From Flavobacteriales bacterium (GTDB lineage: Bacteria > Bacteroidota > Bacteroidia > Flavobacteriales_C > GCA-002722245), in the NCBI GenBank assembly GCA_023251095.1, contig JAHEZL010000009.1, positions 78,028 through 142,027 of the forward strand: 64,000 nt of DNA, written 5' to 3'. Shown here one piece after another: positions 53,117 to 63,935 of this stretch. The first letter of the stretch is position 1, and every line of letters begins with the position of its first letter. The notes under the pieces were generated by a model. The model searched no databases, was not told the origin of the DNA, and saw nothing but the letters and a program-made list of their open reading frames with translations. A program made the position numbers and the translations under genes.

Positions 53117-55390
53117 TTAATTATTCTTGGCTGCTTCCAGCTTGATCAAGTTCAACGCTGAACCTGCAACGAACCAACCAATCTGGCTGTCGTTGTAAGT
53201 GTGGTTGCATTTGATCTCGTCGGCAGTGCCATTGGCGTGAGTGAATTTCAATGTCAATGGTTTACCCGGAGCGAATTGTTCCAAGTCTGTGAAGTCGATG
53301 GTATCGTCTTCCTGTATTTTATCGTAATCGGCAGGATTAGCGAAAGTCAATCCTAACATTCCTTGTTTTTTCAAGTTGGTTTCGTGGATACGGGCGAATG
53401 AACGCACCAGTACCGCAACAACACCTAAATGACGTGGCTCCATGGCTGCGTGCTCTCTTGAAGAACCTTCACCGTAGTTTTCATCACCTACTACAATTGT
53501 TGGAACAGCAGCGGCTTTGTAAGCACGTGCTACAGCAGGTACTTCGCCGTAAGCTCCTGTCAATTGATTTTTTACTTTATTGGTTTCATCGTTGAAAGCG
53601 TTGACAGCACCAATCAAGCAGTTGTTAGAAATGTTGTCCAAGTGACCACGGTATTTCAACCACGGTCCGGCCATAGAGATATGATCCGTAGTACATTTTC
53701 CTTTTGCTTTGATGAGCAATTTCGCGCCTTTGATGTTCTTTTTGTTCCAAACAGCAAAGGGTTCTAACAATTGCAAACGATCAGATGTAGGAGAAACTTT
53801 TACTTCTACAGATGAACCATCGGCTGCAGGAGCCTGGTATCCGTTGTCTTTTACATCAAATCCTTTTGCAGGTAATTCATCACCTTGAGGAGCTTCCAAT
53901 TTTACTTGTTCTCCTTTAGAGTTGGTTAAAGTATCTTTCAAAGGATTGAATCCTAAATCACCTGCGATAGCTAATGCTGCTACTATTTCAGGAGATGCTA
54001 CGAAAGCATAAGTATTTGGATTACCATCGGCACGTTTCGCGAAGTTTCTGTTGAAAGAGTGAATGATGGTATTTTTTTCTTTTTTGTCGGCACCGGCTCT
54101 GTCCCATTGTCCGATACATGGTCCGCAAGCATTGGTAAACAAAGTAGCATTTACTTTTTCGAAAGGAGCTAATAAGCCGTCTCTTTCTGCAGTATATCTT
54201 ACTTGCTCAGATCCCGGATTGATACCGAATTCTGCTTTAGTAACTAAACCTTTGTTAACTGCTTGAGTTGCGATGGACGCCGCTCTCGCTAAGTCTTCGT
54301 AAGAAGAGTTGGTACAAGAACCAATCAATCCCCATTCAATTTTCAAAGGCCAGCCGTTAGCAACTGCTTCCGCTTTCAATTGAGAAATTGGTGTAGCTCT
54401 ATCCGGAGTAAATGGACCGTTAACATGCGGTTCTAATTCACTTAAGTTGATTTCAATTACCTGATCGAAATATTTTTCAGGATTTGCATATACTTCAGGA
54501 TCGGCAGTTAAATGTTCTTTGATCGCGTTAGCCGCATCAGCAACATCATTTCTGCTGGTAGAACGAAGGTAACGTTCCATTGATTCATCGTAACCGAAAG
54601 TTGAAGTGGTAGCTCCAATTTCAGCACCCATGTTACAAATAGTTCCTTTTCCTGTACAGCTTAAAGATTGAGCTCCTTCGCCAAAATATTCAACGATGCA
54701 ACCGGTTCCACCTTTAACGGTAAGGATACCGGCCACTTTTAAAATAACGTCTTTTGAAGCCGTCCAGCCATTTAATTTACCGGTTAATTTAACCCCGATT
54801 AATTTTGGAAACTTTAATTCCCAGGCCATTCCCGACATCACATCTACCGCGTCAGCACCACCTACACCAATCGCCACCATTCCTAATCCACCGGCATTTA
54901 CTGTGTGAGAGTCGGTTCCAATCATCATTCCACCGGGGAAAGCATAATTTTCTAAAACCACCTGGTGAATGATACCTGCACCCGGTTTCCAGAAACCGAT
55001 ACCGTATTTATTGGTAACAGTAGAAAGGAAATCAAATACTTCTTTATTGGTAATGTTAGATGAATTCAAATCTTGTTTTGCTCCCAACTTCGCCTGGATC
55101 AAGTGATCGGCGTGAACTGTAGTTGGAACAGCTGCTCTGCTTTTTCCTGCTTGCATGAATTGCAATAAGGCCATTTGCGCAGTTGCATCCTGACAAGCAA
55201 TTCTGTCCGGTGCGAAATCTACGTAAGATCCGCCACGCTTGTAAGTTTCAGTAGCGTCCCCTTGCCACAAATGTGTGTAAAGAATTTTTTCGGTTAAGGT
55301 TAAAGGTTTTCCTGCTACCTTTCTTGCTGCGCTTACTCTGGATGGAAATTTAGCGTAAACCGCTTTAATCATTTCAATATCAAATGCCAT
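53117..55390 (-). CDS. acnA: Aconitate hydratase
   Basis: Tricarboxylic-acid-cycle enzyme that isomerises citrate to isocitrate through a [4Fe-4S] cluster. The ATG at 55390 (757 aa) is preferred to 55447, because [19 protein letters not shown] is the usual Bacteroidota and mitochondrial-type start. Cluster cysteines are in [19 protein letters not shown] and [17 protein letters not shown]. Substrate-binding residues include [26 protein letters not shown] near residues 160-185, and the swivel domain carries [19 protein letters not shown] near 634-652. A TTTG-N17-TATTTTTG promoter lies about 46 bp upstream. Confidence 0.96.
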   Translation of the reverse strand: MAFDIEMIKAVYAKFPSRVSAARKVAGKPLTLTEKILYTHLWQGDATETYKRGGSYVDFAPDRIACQDATAQMALLQFMQAGKSRAAVPTTVHADHLIQAKLGAKQDLNSSNITNKEVFDFLSTVTNKYGIGFWKPGAGIIHQVVLENYAFPGGMMIGTDSHTVNAGGLGMVAIGVGGADAVDVMSGMAWELKFPKLIGVKLTGKLNGWTASKDVILKVAGILTVKGGTGCIVEYFGEGAQSLSCTGKGTICNMGAEIGATTSTFGYDESMERYLRSTSRNDVADAANAIKEHLTADPEVYANPEKYFDQVIEINLSELEPHVNGPFTPDRATPISQLKAEAVANGWPLKIEWGLIGSCTNSSYEDLARAASIATQAVNKGLVTKAEFGINPGSEQVRYTAERDGLLAPFEKVNATLFTNACGPCIGQWDRAGADKKEKNTIIHSFNRNFAKRADGNPNTYAFVASPEIVAALAIAGDLGFNPLKDTLTNSKGEQVKLEAPQGDELPAKGFDVKDNGYQAPAADGSSVEVKVSPTSDRLQLLEPFAVWNKKNIKGAKLLIKAKGKCTTDHISMAGPWLKYRGHLDNISNNCLIGAVNAFNDETNKVKNQLTGAYGEVPAVARAYKAAAVPTIVVGDENYGEGSSREHAAMEPRHLGVVAVLVRSFARIHETNLKKQGMLGLTFANPADYDKIQEDDTIDFTDLEQFAPGKPLTLKFTHANGTADEIKCNHTYNDSQIGWFVAGSALNLIKLEAAKNN

Positions 55391-55435
55391 GTCGTTAAGT
55401 TTTTTTGTTTTTAATGCCTCTCCGTGAGAAGTAAC

Positions 55436-55464
55436 CAAAAATAACAATTTTAGGATACAACAAA
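55436..55464 (-). promoter_or_regulatory. Probable promoter of acnA
   Basis: On the minus strand TTTG (55464-55461) and TATTTTTG (55443-55436) match both boxes of the Bacteroidota consensus, with a 17-bp rather than 19-bp spacer. The start codon at 55390 follows after a leader of about 40 nt. Confidence 0.5.
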
Positions 55465-55519
55465 GCGGATGGGCGTAAAATGTTGAGTTAATTTAAACAC
55501 AAAAACGCCGATAAGGTTT

Positions 55520-58294
55520 CTATTGCTTCTCAATATCTTCGGGTTGCGACTTGATTTTTTTGATTTTGTAGGTGAAGGTGAGCATGAAATACCTTTGAAG
55601 TACCAGACTTTTCAGGTCGTCCACGTAGGTGTCCGTCACATTTCGGGAAACGCTGTTGTTTTGCTGCAAAGCGTCAAACACAGAAATCTTGAGCTCTCCG
55701 GCGTCTTCCTTAAACATTTTTTTGGCGATGGAGGAGTTCCATAAAGCATAAGAAATATTGAAATTCTGGTTCAAACCGGTGTACCAGGTATGGTTTAACT
55801 CGCTCTGCAAAACAATGCCTTTCCAAAAACGATACGTGAGTTTTGCATTGGTTTGAAGATTGAAATAATTGTAGGTGGTAGCTTGCAAAGAATTGTTCGC
55901 CACATTGTAGTTGGCGGTGGAAGTGATAGAAAAATCAAGGTTTTCACTGATGTTGCTCGACAAAGTAATTGCTTCATAATATGAATAGGAATTGGAAATC
56001 CCTCTGACATTATTCATCAATGTTGGCGTGGTAAACGAGAAAAATCCTGTAGTTAAATTCAGATTTAATTTTAATTTTTTAATAGGCGTTCCATACACCA
56101 CATAAATGCGGGAGTTCCAGTATCCGTCAACGTTAATGGGTTGTGTGTAACGCGTACCGGCCAATAAATTTCGGCCGTTGATCAGACTGTCGGTTTTTAG
56201 TAAAGTAGTAGAATTGGAAATGTAATCCTCTATTTTTCTGAACATCACAAAAACCATCCAGTTGCTTGAATTTACAGGGTTAGTGTAGGAAAACCTATTG
56301 TACAACACCCAAGTATTTTGCGGTTTCAATGAAGCATTTCCTAACGACAATAATAAAGGATTGCTGTTGTTCCATACTTCCTGCAATTGTGTAGCAGAAG
56401 GCAAATCAATGCGATCACGAAGATTCACACGCCAATCGGCATTCTTCGAAATCTTATAGCGAAACATAGCATTGGGTAAAATATTCTGATAGGTTTTATT
56501 CAGCACCGACGCTGCAGGCAACGTTTGATGGTTGTCCATTAAAGTATATTGAAAATCGGCTCCCACCGAAAACATCGCCTTGCCTTTATTGATTCGGTAG
56601 GACATTCCGGGCAAATGCGTAAAAAAATTGTTTTGCAATTTGTTGCTTAGTGAACTGTCGACAGTGGCGGCATTGTTACTGAAAGTTTCCTGAGAAAGAT
56701 AACTGCTGATATAAGTAGCTTTATAGCTTAGCTGCAACTGACTGTACTTCCCGAGGGGTTCGGTATAATTTACAGCAAAGGCATGACTCTGACTGGGCGT
56801 ATATTGTTGTGTATTCTGATCCAGCGAAGTAGCCAGCGTCGTTTGAAAATAATAATTGTCGGCCTGCAAAATATTATTGGCCGTTTTATTCATCCACTCT
56901 TCATGAATATTGAAAGAAATTGTTCTGCCTTTTTTCAAAAAGCGATGACGGAACAACAAATCATTGACGATTTTATAAGTAGCATTTTTTGAGGCATAAT
57001 CATTCAGGGATTGATTGAGAGAATCGCCTGTTGATAATGAATTCAGACCTTTTATATTCAATAAAGAATTTGCGCTCTGGATAGAAAAAGACGGAGTGGC
57101 AATCAATGAATTCAGGGAATCGATATAATATTCAAAGCGGATATTTCCGCGATGATTGAAGTTTGAATTGGTGTTGACACTGGTTTCATTGTACCATTGT
57201 GAAGTATCACTCACCGAGTAATACTGACGCGACAAAGTTTGATTGTTGTGGTTGTTGATCTGATTGAAAAAATAACTGCCCGTGAATTTCATTTTAGGTC
57301 CCCATACATCCGAAAAATTGAGTCCGATGGAATTGGTAGCACTGATCCCCGCTTGTCCGCCCACCAAAAAATTATTCACCGGATTGCTTGCGTTATTAGG
57401 TCCGCCGGGTCTTCCTAAAATCATAGGTGGCGCAGAGGAACCGGTAGCGGCACTAATGTCCTGCATGGAAAAATTAGTTTGATTGATATTGTTGGATAAA
57501 CCCAACACTGTGAATCGTCTGGATTTATTAAAGTAATTGAAATTTCCTCCTGCCTGATATTTTCCGGCATCACCATAACCTCCATATAGCTTAGAAAAAA
57601 TGCCGTCCTTCACATTTTTTTTGGTCACTATATTGATTGTTTTGGAAGCCTGTCCGTCATCAAATCCTGTAAACATCGCCTGATCGCTCCACTGATCAAA
57701 AACCTCTATTCGCGCTACCATATCGGCAGAAATATTTTTTAAAGCGAGAGCGGCATCATCCCCAAAAAAGGGTTTGCCGTCTACCAGCACTTTCTTCACA
57801 TCTTCGCCCTGAGCTTTCAGCGTTCCGTTTTCCATAGAGATACCCGGCATTTTTTTGGCCAGTTCTTCAACGGTAGCATCAACATTGGTTTTATATGAAG
57901 AAGCATTGTATTGAATAGTATCTGCTTTAATAGTTACGCCAACGCTCCTTACGATTTTAATTTTTTCGGTAGCAACAACCTCCATGGAAAGATATATTTT
58001 TTGCAAATCGAGATTACCTGTAATTTGTGTTTCCTGCGTGTAGATCCGGTAGCCCGGAGTTTGAATAGTCAACAAATAATTTCCCGCTTTCAATCCTTTT
58101 ATTTCAAATGCTCCGTTGGATTGAGTAGCGGTAGAATGCTTCTCCAGCGAATCGGCAGTATTGACTAAAGTAACAGAAGAAAAACCCGGAACAATATGAT
58201 TGAGGCTATCGGTCACTATACCTTTCACGCTATTTTCCTGAGCGCCGGCATAAAATGATAAAAAGAGAAAAAATATGACTAGGTTTTTTTTCAT
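55520..58294 (-). CDS. Outer-membrane beta-barrel protein with carboxypeptidase-regulatory N-domain and plug
   Basis: A 924-residue outer-membrane protein related to TonB-dependent receptors but of the OMP_b-brl_3 type. Signal peptide MKKNLVIFFLFLSFYAGAQ. A carboxypeptidase-regulatory-like sandwich covers residues 22-105 (VKGIVTDSLNHIVPG, FEIKGLKAGNYLLTIQTPGY). A plug-like domain follows (TVEELAKKMPGISMENG, KKVLVDGKPFFGDDAALALKNISADMVARIEVFD). Then a barrel to the C-terminus with many aromatic strands. There is no adjacent SusD gene and no clear C-terminal aromatic strand end (it ends IKSQPEDIEKQ). Ligand unknown. Confidence 0.9.
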   Translation of the reverse strand: MKKNLVIFFLFLSFYAGAQENSVKGIVTDSLNHIVPGFSSVTLVNTADSLEKHSTATQSNGAFEIKGLKAGNYLLTIQTPGYRIYTQETQITGNLDLQKIYLSMEVVATEKIKIVRSVGVTIKADTIQYNASSYKTNVDATVEELAKKMPGISMENGTLKAQGEDVKKVLVDGKPFFGDDAALALKNISADMVARIEVFDQWSDQAMFTGFDDGQASKTINIVTKKNVKDGIFSKLYGGYGDAGKYQAGGNFNYFNKSRRFTVLGLSNNINQTNFSMQDISAATGSSAPPMILGRPGGPNNASNPVNNFLVGGQAGISATNSIGLNFSDVWGPKMKFTGSYFFNQINNHNNQTLSRQYYSVSDTSQWYNETSVNTNSNFNHRGNIRFEYYIDSLNSLIATPSFSIQSANSLLNIKGLNSLSTGDSLNQSLNDYASKNATYKIVNDLLFRHRFLKKGRTISFNIHEEWMNKTANNILQADNYYFQTTLATSLDQNTQQYTPSQSHAFAVNYTEPLGKYSQLQLSYKATYISSYLSQETFSNNAATVDSSLSNKLQNNFFTHLPGMSYRINKGKAMFSVGADFQYTLMDNHQTLPAASVLNKTYQNILPNAMFRYKISKNADWRVNLRDRIDLPSATQLQEVWNNSNPLLLSLGNASLKPQNTWVLYNRFSYTNPVNSSNWMVFVMFRKIEDYISNSTTLLKTDSLINGRNLLAGTRYTQPINVDGYWNSRIYVVYGTPIKKLKLNLNLTTGFFSFTTPTLMNNVRGISNSYSYYEAITLSSNISENLDFSITSTANYNVANNSLQATTYNYFNLQTNAKLTYRFWKGIVLQSELNHTWYTGLNQNFNISYALWNSSIAKKMFKEDAGELKISVFDALQQNNSVSRNVTDTYVDDLKSLVLQRYFMLTFTYKIKKIKSQPEDIEKQ

Positions 58295-58332
58295 GGAGTC
58301 AAAGGTAAGACTACCGATTCAAAAAATAGTTT

Positions 58333-58500
58333 AAAAAAAAAGCCACCTGTGGGGCAGGTGGCTTTTTAGAGGGATAAAAACAATAAACAACTTATAAGGA
58401 CATTTTCTTTCTTCAGCCTATTATTTAGCTTACAACTTGAGTAATAGAAAGAACGTATTTGAACCGAAAATTAAAAGTGCCTTACAACTTTAACCTAGTG
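58333..58500 (-). ncRNA. Candidate small RNA gene, about 165 nt
   Basis: No ORF of any size fits here, yet a consensus promoter (58504-58535) and a strong Rho-independent terminator bracket it. The terminator GCCACCTG-TGGGG-CAGGTGGC is at 58342-58362, with nine T on the minus strand. It cannot serve the sigma-factor gene, which has its own terminator at 58709-58741. The predicted transcript starts near 58500. It can pair UUGUAAGG (58487-58480) with CCUUAUAA (58399-58392), and inside that UUCUUUC (58453-58447) with GAAAGAA (58411-58405) and UAUUA with UAAUA. This leaves a large unpaired 5' bubble, a rod shape reminiscent of 6S RNA. AAGUUGUAAG occurs twice. The identity is inference. Confidence 0.5.
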
Positions 58501-58503
58501 GTG

Positions 58504-58535
58504 CAAATGTAAGTCACGTTTCCTTAATAAAGCAA
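58504..58535 (-). promoter_or_regulatory. Promoter of the candidate small RNA
   Basis: TACATTTG (58511-58504) is an exact TAnnTTTG box, and TTG (58535-58533) lies 21 bp upstream. The flanking region to about 58650 is very AT-rich, which would suit strong transcription. No gene start follows for 200 bp except after the terminator. Confidence 0.55.
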
Positions 58536-58708
58536 GTTTTTCACAGAATATTTTTATTATTTCCTTAATTAATAAGGGTAGAAACGATTTTAAATGCATT
58601 ACGTTTTCATGTTTCATTCGTTTCTTTAATTAATTCGTTTCCATGGTGTACTTATTACAATAATCTGATATTCAGGGACATGATTAAGTATTTTACCGTA
58701 GCTAAAAC

Positions 58709-58741
58709 AAAAAAGCCGATCATCAAAGTGACAATCGGCTT
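58709..58741 (-). terminator. Terminator after the primary sigma factor gene
   Basis: AAGCCGAT (58713-58720) and ATCGGCTT (58734-58741) form an 8-bp stem; minus-strand transcription then meets TTTTTTG. It begins 18 bp past the stop codon. Confidence 0.88.
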
Positions 58742-58758
58742 CAAGAAAAGTAGAGCGC

Positions 58759-59622
58759 TTATCCCAAATAAGATCTCAGTAATTTGCTTTTAGTATGGTG
58801 TTTCAGTCTTCTGATGGCTTTTTCTTTGATCTGACGAACACGCTCACGGGTTAATCCGTGTTTATTTCCAATTTCCTCCAAAGTATATGCATGAGGCAAT
58901 CCTATTCCGAAGAACATTCTCAATACATCGGCTTCACGTTCCGTTAAAGTAGAAAGTGATCTTTGTATTTCGGCATGTAAAGATTCGGAGATTAGTTTTC
59001 TATCAGCAGTTGGTGAATCATCATTTTGAATGATATCAATCAAACCATGATCTTCCCCCTCCTGAAACGGAGCATCCAAAGAAGTATGTCGGCCAGAAAT
59101 ACTGATCGCTCCCACCACCTCATCAATTTCCATTTCAACCGCTTCAGCAATTTCTTCCACTGTTGGCTCTCTTTCTAATCTTTGTTCCAGATCAGAAATT
59201 CCTTTTTTGATTTTAGTCAGATTCCCTACTTTATTCAATGGCAAACGCACCATTCTGCTTTGATCGGCAATGGCAGCGATAATGGATTGACGGATCCACC
59301 AAACGGCATAAGAGATAAATTTAAAACCTCTTGTCTCGTCGAATCTTTGTGCGGCTTTGATCAAACCCAAATTTCCTTCGTTGATTAAATCGGGCAGGGA
59401 CAAGCCCTGATTTTGATATTGTTTAGCAACAGAAACCACGAAACGAAGATTCGCAGTGGTTAAGCGCTCTAGTGCCTGTGCATCGCCGGCTCTGATTTTA
59501 ACAGCCAACTCCACTTCCTCCTCGGAAGTAATTAATGTTACTTTACCAATTTCCTGCAAATACTTATCTAAAGTAATGCTATCCCTGTTGGTGATGGACT
59601 TGGTAATTTTCAGCTGTCTCAT
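58759..59622 (-). CDS. rpoD: Primary RNA polymerase sigma factor (sigma-70/SigA type)
   Basis: A 287-residue sigma factor of the short Bacteroidota primary type, without the long region 1.1. Region 1.2 is [22 protein letters not shown] near residues 18-39. Region 2 has [33 protein letters not shown] and [21 protein letters not shown] (-7 recognition) near 94-114. Region 3 has [26 protein letters not shown]. Region 4 has [30 protein letters not shown] near 248-277 (-33 recognition). It should recognise the TTTG/TAnnTTTG promoters described in this window. The candidate small RNA lies just downstream. Confidence 0.96.
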   Translation of the reverse strand: MRQLKITKSITNRDSITLDKYLQEIGKVTLITSEEEVELAVKIRAGDAQALERLTTANLRFVVSVAKQYQNQGLSLPDLINEGNLGLIKAAQRFDETRGFKFISYAVWWIRQSIIAAIADQSRMVRLPLNKVGNLTKIKKGISDLEQRLEREPTVEEIAEAVEMEIDEVVGAISISGRHTSLDAPFQEGEDHGLIDIIQNDDSPTADRKLISESLHAEIQRSLSTLTEREADVLRMFFGIGLPHAYTLEEIGNKHGLTRERVRQIKEKAIRRLKHHTKSKLLRSYLG

Positions 59623-59749
59623 AGGTACTCAATGAATTTGTGGCAATTTACGTAAATCAAAAATAGGGATGCAAATTATTTTTCTTTATATAGCTTTCAA
59701 AAATTATTTAAACAGAATTTGTTAAGAACTTATTAAATTAAGGGACGAT

Positions 59750-60613
59750 ATGAAGAAACCGGTCATCCTATTATTCCTTATTTCAACGCTTTGCGTTTGC
59801 GCGCAAGTGCCCGAAAACCCTTTTGAAAAATACGGCCCCTTTCAAACAAAAACCTTTGAATCCTTTGCTGAAGGCGCAAAATCGGCAGAAGAAGTTTATA
59901 AATTAAAAAGTGAAAATGAAGATTTAAGCAAGGACATTCAAAAAATAAACCGACTCCATCATCTGCAGGTTTTAATTTTACAAAACAACAATCTTACCTC
60001 ATTACCAAAAGAAATCGGCGCTTTAAACAGTTTGCTTTATTTTCAAATCGCACAAAATCCTATTCGTCAGCTTCCTTCAGAAATCACTCAATGGCGAAAT
60101 CTTTTAGTTTTAAAGCTTTTTCAAACGGCTTTAGATAGTTTGCCAAAAGAAGTTGCAGCCTTGCAAAGCTTACATACTTTGGAAATTCAAAGCAATACTG
60201 CCGATACTTTTCGGGTAAGCGCAGCATTGACTCAGCTCCCTCAATTAAAATCACTAACCATCTACAACACCAATCTGATGGGCTTTCCGCGAACAGTGAC
60301 GAACTGTATTCATCTAAAAGAAGTATATCTGGTTTCATGTAAAACAAAAAAAATATCTACCATGGTCAGCAATCTGAAGGAACTGGAAATACTGGTATTG
60401 GAGGGGAATTCCATTGAAGCACTACCTTCTTCTTTATTTGAAATGAATCATCTGAAATCCTTGTCGTTAAAAGGAAATTTGCTGAAATCGGCGCCGGAAG
60501 CATTGGCTCAATTAAAGAATCTGGAAATTTTAGACTTAAGAGGAAATGCTATTCCTGTTGAAGAAATTGAAATTTTGAGGGCTTTGATGCCACAGTGCAA
60601 AGTGTTGTTTTAA
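59750..60613 (+). CDS. Secreted leucine-rich-repeat protein
   Basis: A 287-residue protein with signal peptide MKKPVILLFLISTLCVCAQ. From about residue 60, eight to nine LRR units of the 23-residue type follow (LQVLILQNNNLTSLPKEIGAL, LLYFQIAQNPIRQLPSEITQW, LEILVLEGNSIEALPSSLFEM, LEILDLRGNAIPVEEIEIL), with some degenerate in the middle. LRR surfaces bind proteins. Ligand and location (periplasm or cell surface) are unknown. It ends 4 bp inside the convergent cupin gene. Confidence 0.85.
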   Translation: MKKPVILLFLISTLCVCAQVPENPFEKYGPFQTKTFESFAEGAKSAEEVYKLKSENEDLSKDIQKINRLHHLQVLILQNNNLTSLPKEIGALNSLLYFQIAQNPIRQLPSEITQWRNLLVLKLFQTALDSLPKEVAALQSLHTLEIQSNTADTFRVSAALTQLPQLKSLTIYNTNLMGFPRTVTNCIHLKEVYLVSCKTKKISTMVSNLKELEILVLEGNSIEALPSSLFEMNHLKSLSLKGNLLKSAPEALAQLKNLEILDLRGNAIPVEEIEILRALMPQCKVLF

Positions 60614-61167
60614 AACTTCACGTATTTCTCAATCAGCTTTTTATCCACTCCTTTTTCTACCGCTTTTTTAGCCTGCTTTCTCAAAATAAATTCAAAAATG
60701 CTCATCCAGCCGGGCAAATTACTTTCGCTGATATCAAAGAGCCATGCCAAGGCCAGCTTATCTTTTGGAAAACCATTGGCTTTGCATTCTCCATCTTGGG
60801 CCAAACCGTATCCGATTTGCAAAGCATATTCAAAACCTTTACTCGCAGGACGCAATTCCACACGGAATTTGCAAACTTTATCCGATGTGTTAAAAAACCG
60901 GTGGTTGATATAAGGCTCTGCAATAGCGCTTTGCGAAGGATTTAATACATGCACTTTTTTACTCAGTTGAACTTTCAATTCACCTTCTAAACAGTCGAAT
61001 TTTTCAGAATAAGTTTTGTGATAATGCAAACCCACTCCGCCTTTCGGAGCCAACTCCACCTCCACCAAAGTGCACGCACCATCGGTTTCATCAGAAGTTT
61101 TTAAAAAGGTAACGTAATCTTTTTGAATGGGATTGTAAATGCGACGGGAAACTGCGGTAGTACTCAT
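60610..61167 (-). CDS. Cupin-domain protein
   Basis: A 185-residue cytosolic protein. The cupin core is near residues 30-105: GGVGLHYHKTYSEKFDCLEGELKVQL matches motif 1 (G-x5-H-x-H-x3-E-x6-G), and EPYINHRFFNTSDKVCKFRVEL matches motif 2 with its His. A helical, basic C-terminus follows (EFILRKQAKKAVEKGVDKKL). Metal binding is likely; the reaction is unknown. Confidence 0.82.
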   Translation of the reverse strand: MSTTAVSRRIYNPIQKDYVTFLKTSDETDGACTLVEVELAPKGGVGLHYHKTYSEKFDCLEGELKVQLSKKVHVLNPSQSAIAEPYINHRFFNTSDKVCKFRVELRPASKGFEYALQIGYGLAQDGECKANGFPKDKLALAWLFDISESNLPGWMSIFEFILRKQAKKAVEKGVDKKLIEKYVKF

Positions 61168-61184
61168 ATCGTAATTTTTAATTT

Positions 61185-61682
61185 CTAGAACTTAATAAAA
61201 TAGTTTTTGTAATCTTCGTGTGCATCAACTACATCAACCGGCATTGGATCTTTCACTCCATCAAAAAAATACAAGCCCCAAATATTATCAGTTGAATTAC
61301 TTTTTAAAATTTTTCTATCGCCGTTGTTTTTAATGAAAATGAAAATATTTTTGTCGGTGGTTTTATTGACTAAATCAGTACTGTCAATGTATTCCCTTGT
61401 TTGCGCAATGTAAAACAGGTAGTCATCGGCAGCAGTGTAAAACTCTTCTTCATTGCCTGCTTTTAATTTTTCTATTTGAATGCTATCGGGCCCAAAGAAT
61501 AAAGCTATTCTTCCGCTTACAAAGGCTGTATCACCGGATTCCCGAAACTCAGGAGTTTGATGTTTCGAATTGTTTAAAGAATCCACATAGGATTGTGAAG
61601 TAGAAAGAGAGTTGTTTTCTGCTGCTTCGTTGCAGGCAAAAAACAATAAAATAAGTGCACTTAAAACACTTAGAATTCTCAT
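61185..61682 (-). CDS. Hypothetical lipoprotein
   Basis: A 165-residue protein with lipobox LFFAC (Cys17). Mature part: Ser/Asn-rich linker, then a mixed domain (DTAFVSGRIALFFGPDSIQIEKL, DDYLFYIAQTREYIDSTDL, NIFIFIKNNGDRKIL, IWGLYFFDGVKDPMP). No named family. It lies 12 bp after purL on the same strand and may be co-transcribed. Confidence 0.65.
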   Translation of the reverse strand: MRILSVLSALILLFFACNEAAENNSLSTSQSYVDSLNNSKHQTPEFRESGDTAFVSGRIALFFGPDSIQIEKLKAGNEEEFYTAADDYLFYIAQTREYIDSTDLVNKTTDKNIFIFIKNNGDRKILKSNSTDNIWGLYFFDGVKDPMPVDVVDAHEDYKNYFIKF

Positions 61683-61694
61683 TCCGGGAAGAAT

Positions 61695-63935
61695 TTATTT
61701 ATTCAGTTTATCTCCCAAAGCATTGCTCCATTGAGTTTTCAACTCATCAATGAAACCATAGCTTTCGTCATCAATTCTCAATTCTCCTTTGGTAACATGT
61801 CCGAGCAAAGTATGCGGTACAGATGAATCATCCAATACTTTTAAGAACGCATCGTGGTTTTCTTCTTTAATAGAAACTACTACTCTTGATTGTGCTTCGC
61901 CAAACAAATAAGCATCGCGACGGAATTCAATAGGCAAGGTGATATCGAAACCGAATTCTTTTTGCAAGCAAGATTCAAATAAAGCAATATACAAACCTCC
62001 ATCGGCCACGTCGTGCGCTGATTCCAGCACTCCCGCTTTAATTAATTTCTTAACGGTTTGTTGCAATTCATATTCTTCATCAATATTGAAATACGGCGCC
62101 GGAGATAATTTCACTCCCTGTATATTCGCCAGATATTCTGATGAGTTGATATCATCTACCGATTTACCCAACAAGAAAATCAAGTCGCCTTTTTTCTGGA
62201 AAGACAAAGTAGTAATGGTGCTTTTATCATCTATGATCCCCAACATACCAATGGTTGGCGTTGGGAAAACCGGAATTACTTTTCCGTCGATATTCGATTG
62301 ATTGTAAAAAGATACGTTACCTCCTGTTACCGGCGTGCCGAACTTAGTACATGCAGTGCCCATTCCTTTAATGGCGCCTACAAACTGCCAGTATACTTCA
62401 GGTATGTAAGGATTTCCGAAATTCAAACAGTTGGTAATCGCTGTTGGTTCTCCACCTGAAACTACAATGTTTCTGGCAGCTTCAGCCACTGCAATGGCAG
62501 TGCCCACTTCAGGATCGGCATTCACGTAACGTGAATTACAATCTACTGTTAAAGCCAAGGCCTTATCGGTTCCTTTGATATTGTAAATCCCTGCATCGGT
62601 AGGCATGTTAGTGCTCATGTTACCTGTTCCCACCATTGAATCATATTGCTCTATCACCCATCTTTTAGAAGCGATGTTAGGCAGGTTAATCAGCTTTTCA
62701 GCAACTTCCTGAATGTTCAATGGTTCTTTTACCTGATCGATATTGAATTTTTTCGCTTCAGCGAAATATGCTGGTTCTTTGTATTCTCTGTCATACACCG
62801 GAGCCCCGCCGCCCAACACTAAATCATCAGCCGGAACATCGGCTACCAGCTCTCCATGGAAATAATATTTCAATCTCTCTCCTGCGGTTACTTTACCTAT
62901 TTCAACACAATTCAAATCCCATTTATCGAAAATATCCAATACTTCTTTTTCTCTTCCTTTGTGCACCACCACTAGCATACGCTCTTGTGATTCGGAAAGC
63001 AAAATTTCAAAAGGCTCCATGTTCGCCTGACGCATCGGAACTTTATCCAAATGGATTTCCATTCCGTGTTTTCCTTTGGCACTCATCTCTGAAGTAGAGC
63101 AGGTGATTCCCGCTGCTCCCATATCCTGCATACCAACAACGGCACCAGTTGTAATCAGTTCCAGAGAAGCTTCCAATAATAATTTTTCCTGAAAAGGATC
63201 TCCAACCTGTACTGCCGGAATTTTATCTTCTGAATCTTCTGTAATGTCTTCGGATGCGAAAGTCGCTCCGTGGATTCCATCTTTCCCTGTTGATGAACCT
63301 ACAATGAATACAGGGTTTCCAACACCTTCTGAAATTGCAGAAATGGTTTCTCCCACTTTTACAATTCCTGCCGACATCGCATTCACCAAAGGATTTTGGT
63401 TGTAACAATCATCAAAGAAAACTTCTCCTCCAACTACCGGAATTCCGAAAGCATTACCATAATGCCCGATACCCGATACCACGCCTTTCACCAGCCATTT
63501 TGTTCTTGGCAAATCTATATTTCCAAATCTGAGGGAATTCAATTGAGCAACGGGACGCGCGCCCATTGTAAAAATATCTCTGTTGATACCACCCACTCCT
63601 GTTGCAGCACCTTGATAAGGCTCCAAAGCAGAAGGATGATTGTGTGATTCAATTTTAAAGCAGCAAGCCAATCCGTGACCGATGTCCACTAAACCAGCAT
63701 TCTCTTCTCCGGCTTCCACCAACATTCTGCTTCCCTTTTTAGGCAAGGTTTTCAGCCACTTGATAGAGTTTTTATATGAGCAGTGTTCCGACCACATTAC
63801 CGAGAAAATACTCAGCTCGGTAAAGTTGGGATCACGTCCCAGAATAGATTTAATTTTTTCGAATTCACTTTCAAGAAGTCCGACAGATTTGGCTACTTCC
63901 AAAGTAACCGCAGGTTGAGCTATTTTTGTTTGCAT
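61695..63935 (-). CDS. purL: Phosphoribosylformylglycinamidine synthase, large subunit (small-type PurL)
   Basis: Uses ATP and ammonia to convert formylglycinamide ribonucleotide to the amidine in purine synthesis. At 746 residues it is the small PurL form, which needs separate PurQ and PurS; neither is in this window. [21 protein letters not shown] near residues 46-66 is the N-terminal motif. [39 protein letters not shown] (region near 92-130) holds the ATP-binding and catalytic His. [18 protein letters not shown] near 275-292 and [18 protein letters not shown] near 637-654 are conserved AIRS-type loops. Start ATG at 63935. Confidence 0.95.
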   Translation of the reverse strand: MQTKIAQPAVTLEVAKSVGLLESEFEKIKSILGRDPNFTELSIFSVMWSEHCSYKNSIKWLKTLPKKGSRMLVEAGEENAGLVDIGHGLACCFKIESHNHPSALEPYQGAATGVGGINRDIFTMGARPVAQLNSLRFGNIDLPRTKWLVKGVVSGIGHYGNAFGIPVVGGEVFFDDCYNQNPLVNAMSAGIVKVGETISAISEGVGNPVFIVGSSTGKDGIHGATFASEDITEDSEDKIPAVQVGDPFQEKLLLEASLELITTGAVVGMQDMGAAGITCSTSEMSAKGKHGMEIHLDKVPMRQANMEPFEILLSESQERMLVVVHKGREKEVLDIFDKWDLNCVEIGKVTAGERLKYYFHGELVADVPADDLVLGGGAPVYDREYKEPAYFAEAKKFNIDQVKEPLNIQEVAEKLINLPNIASKRWVIEQYDSMVGTGNMSTNMPTDAGIYNIKGTDKALALTVDCNSRYVNADPEVGTAIAVAEAARNIVVSGGEPTAITNCLNFGNPYIPEVYWQFVGAIKGMGTACTKFGTPVTGGNVSFYNQSNIDGKVIPVFPTPTIGMLGIIDDKSTITTLSFQKKGDLIFLLGKSVDDINSSEYLANIQGVKLSPAPYFNIDEEYELQQTVKKLIKAGVLESAHDVADGGLYIALFESCLQKEFGFDITLPIEFRRDAYLFGEAQSRVVVSIKEENHDAFLKVLDDSSVPHTLLGHVTKGELRIDDESYGFIDELKTQWSNALGDKLNK

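Noticed and set aside
58455..58470. GGTTCAAATAC on the minus strand, like a tRNA T-loop
   Set aside because: The flanks do not pair to a T-stem and no acceptor or anticodon stem is present.
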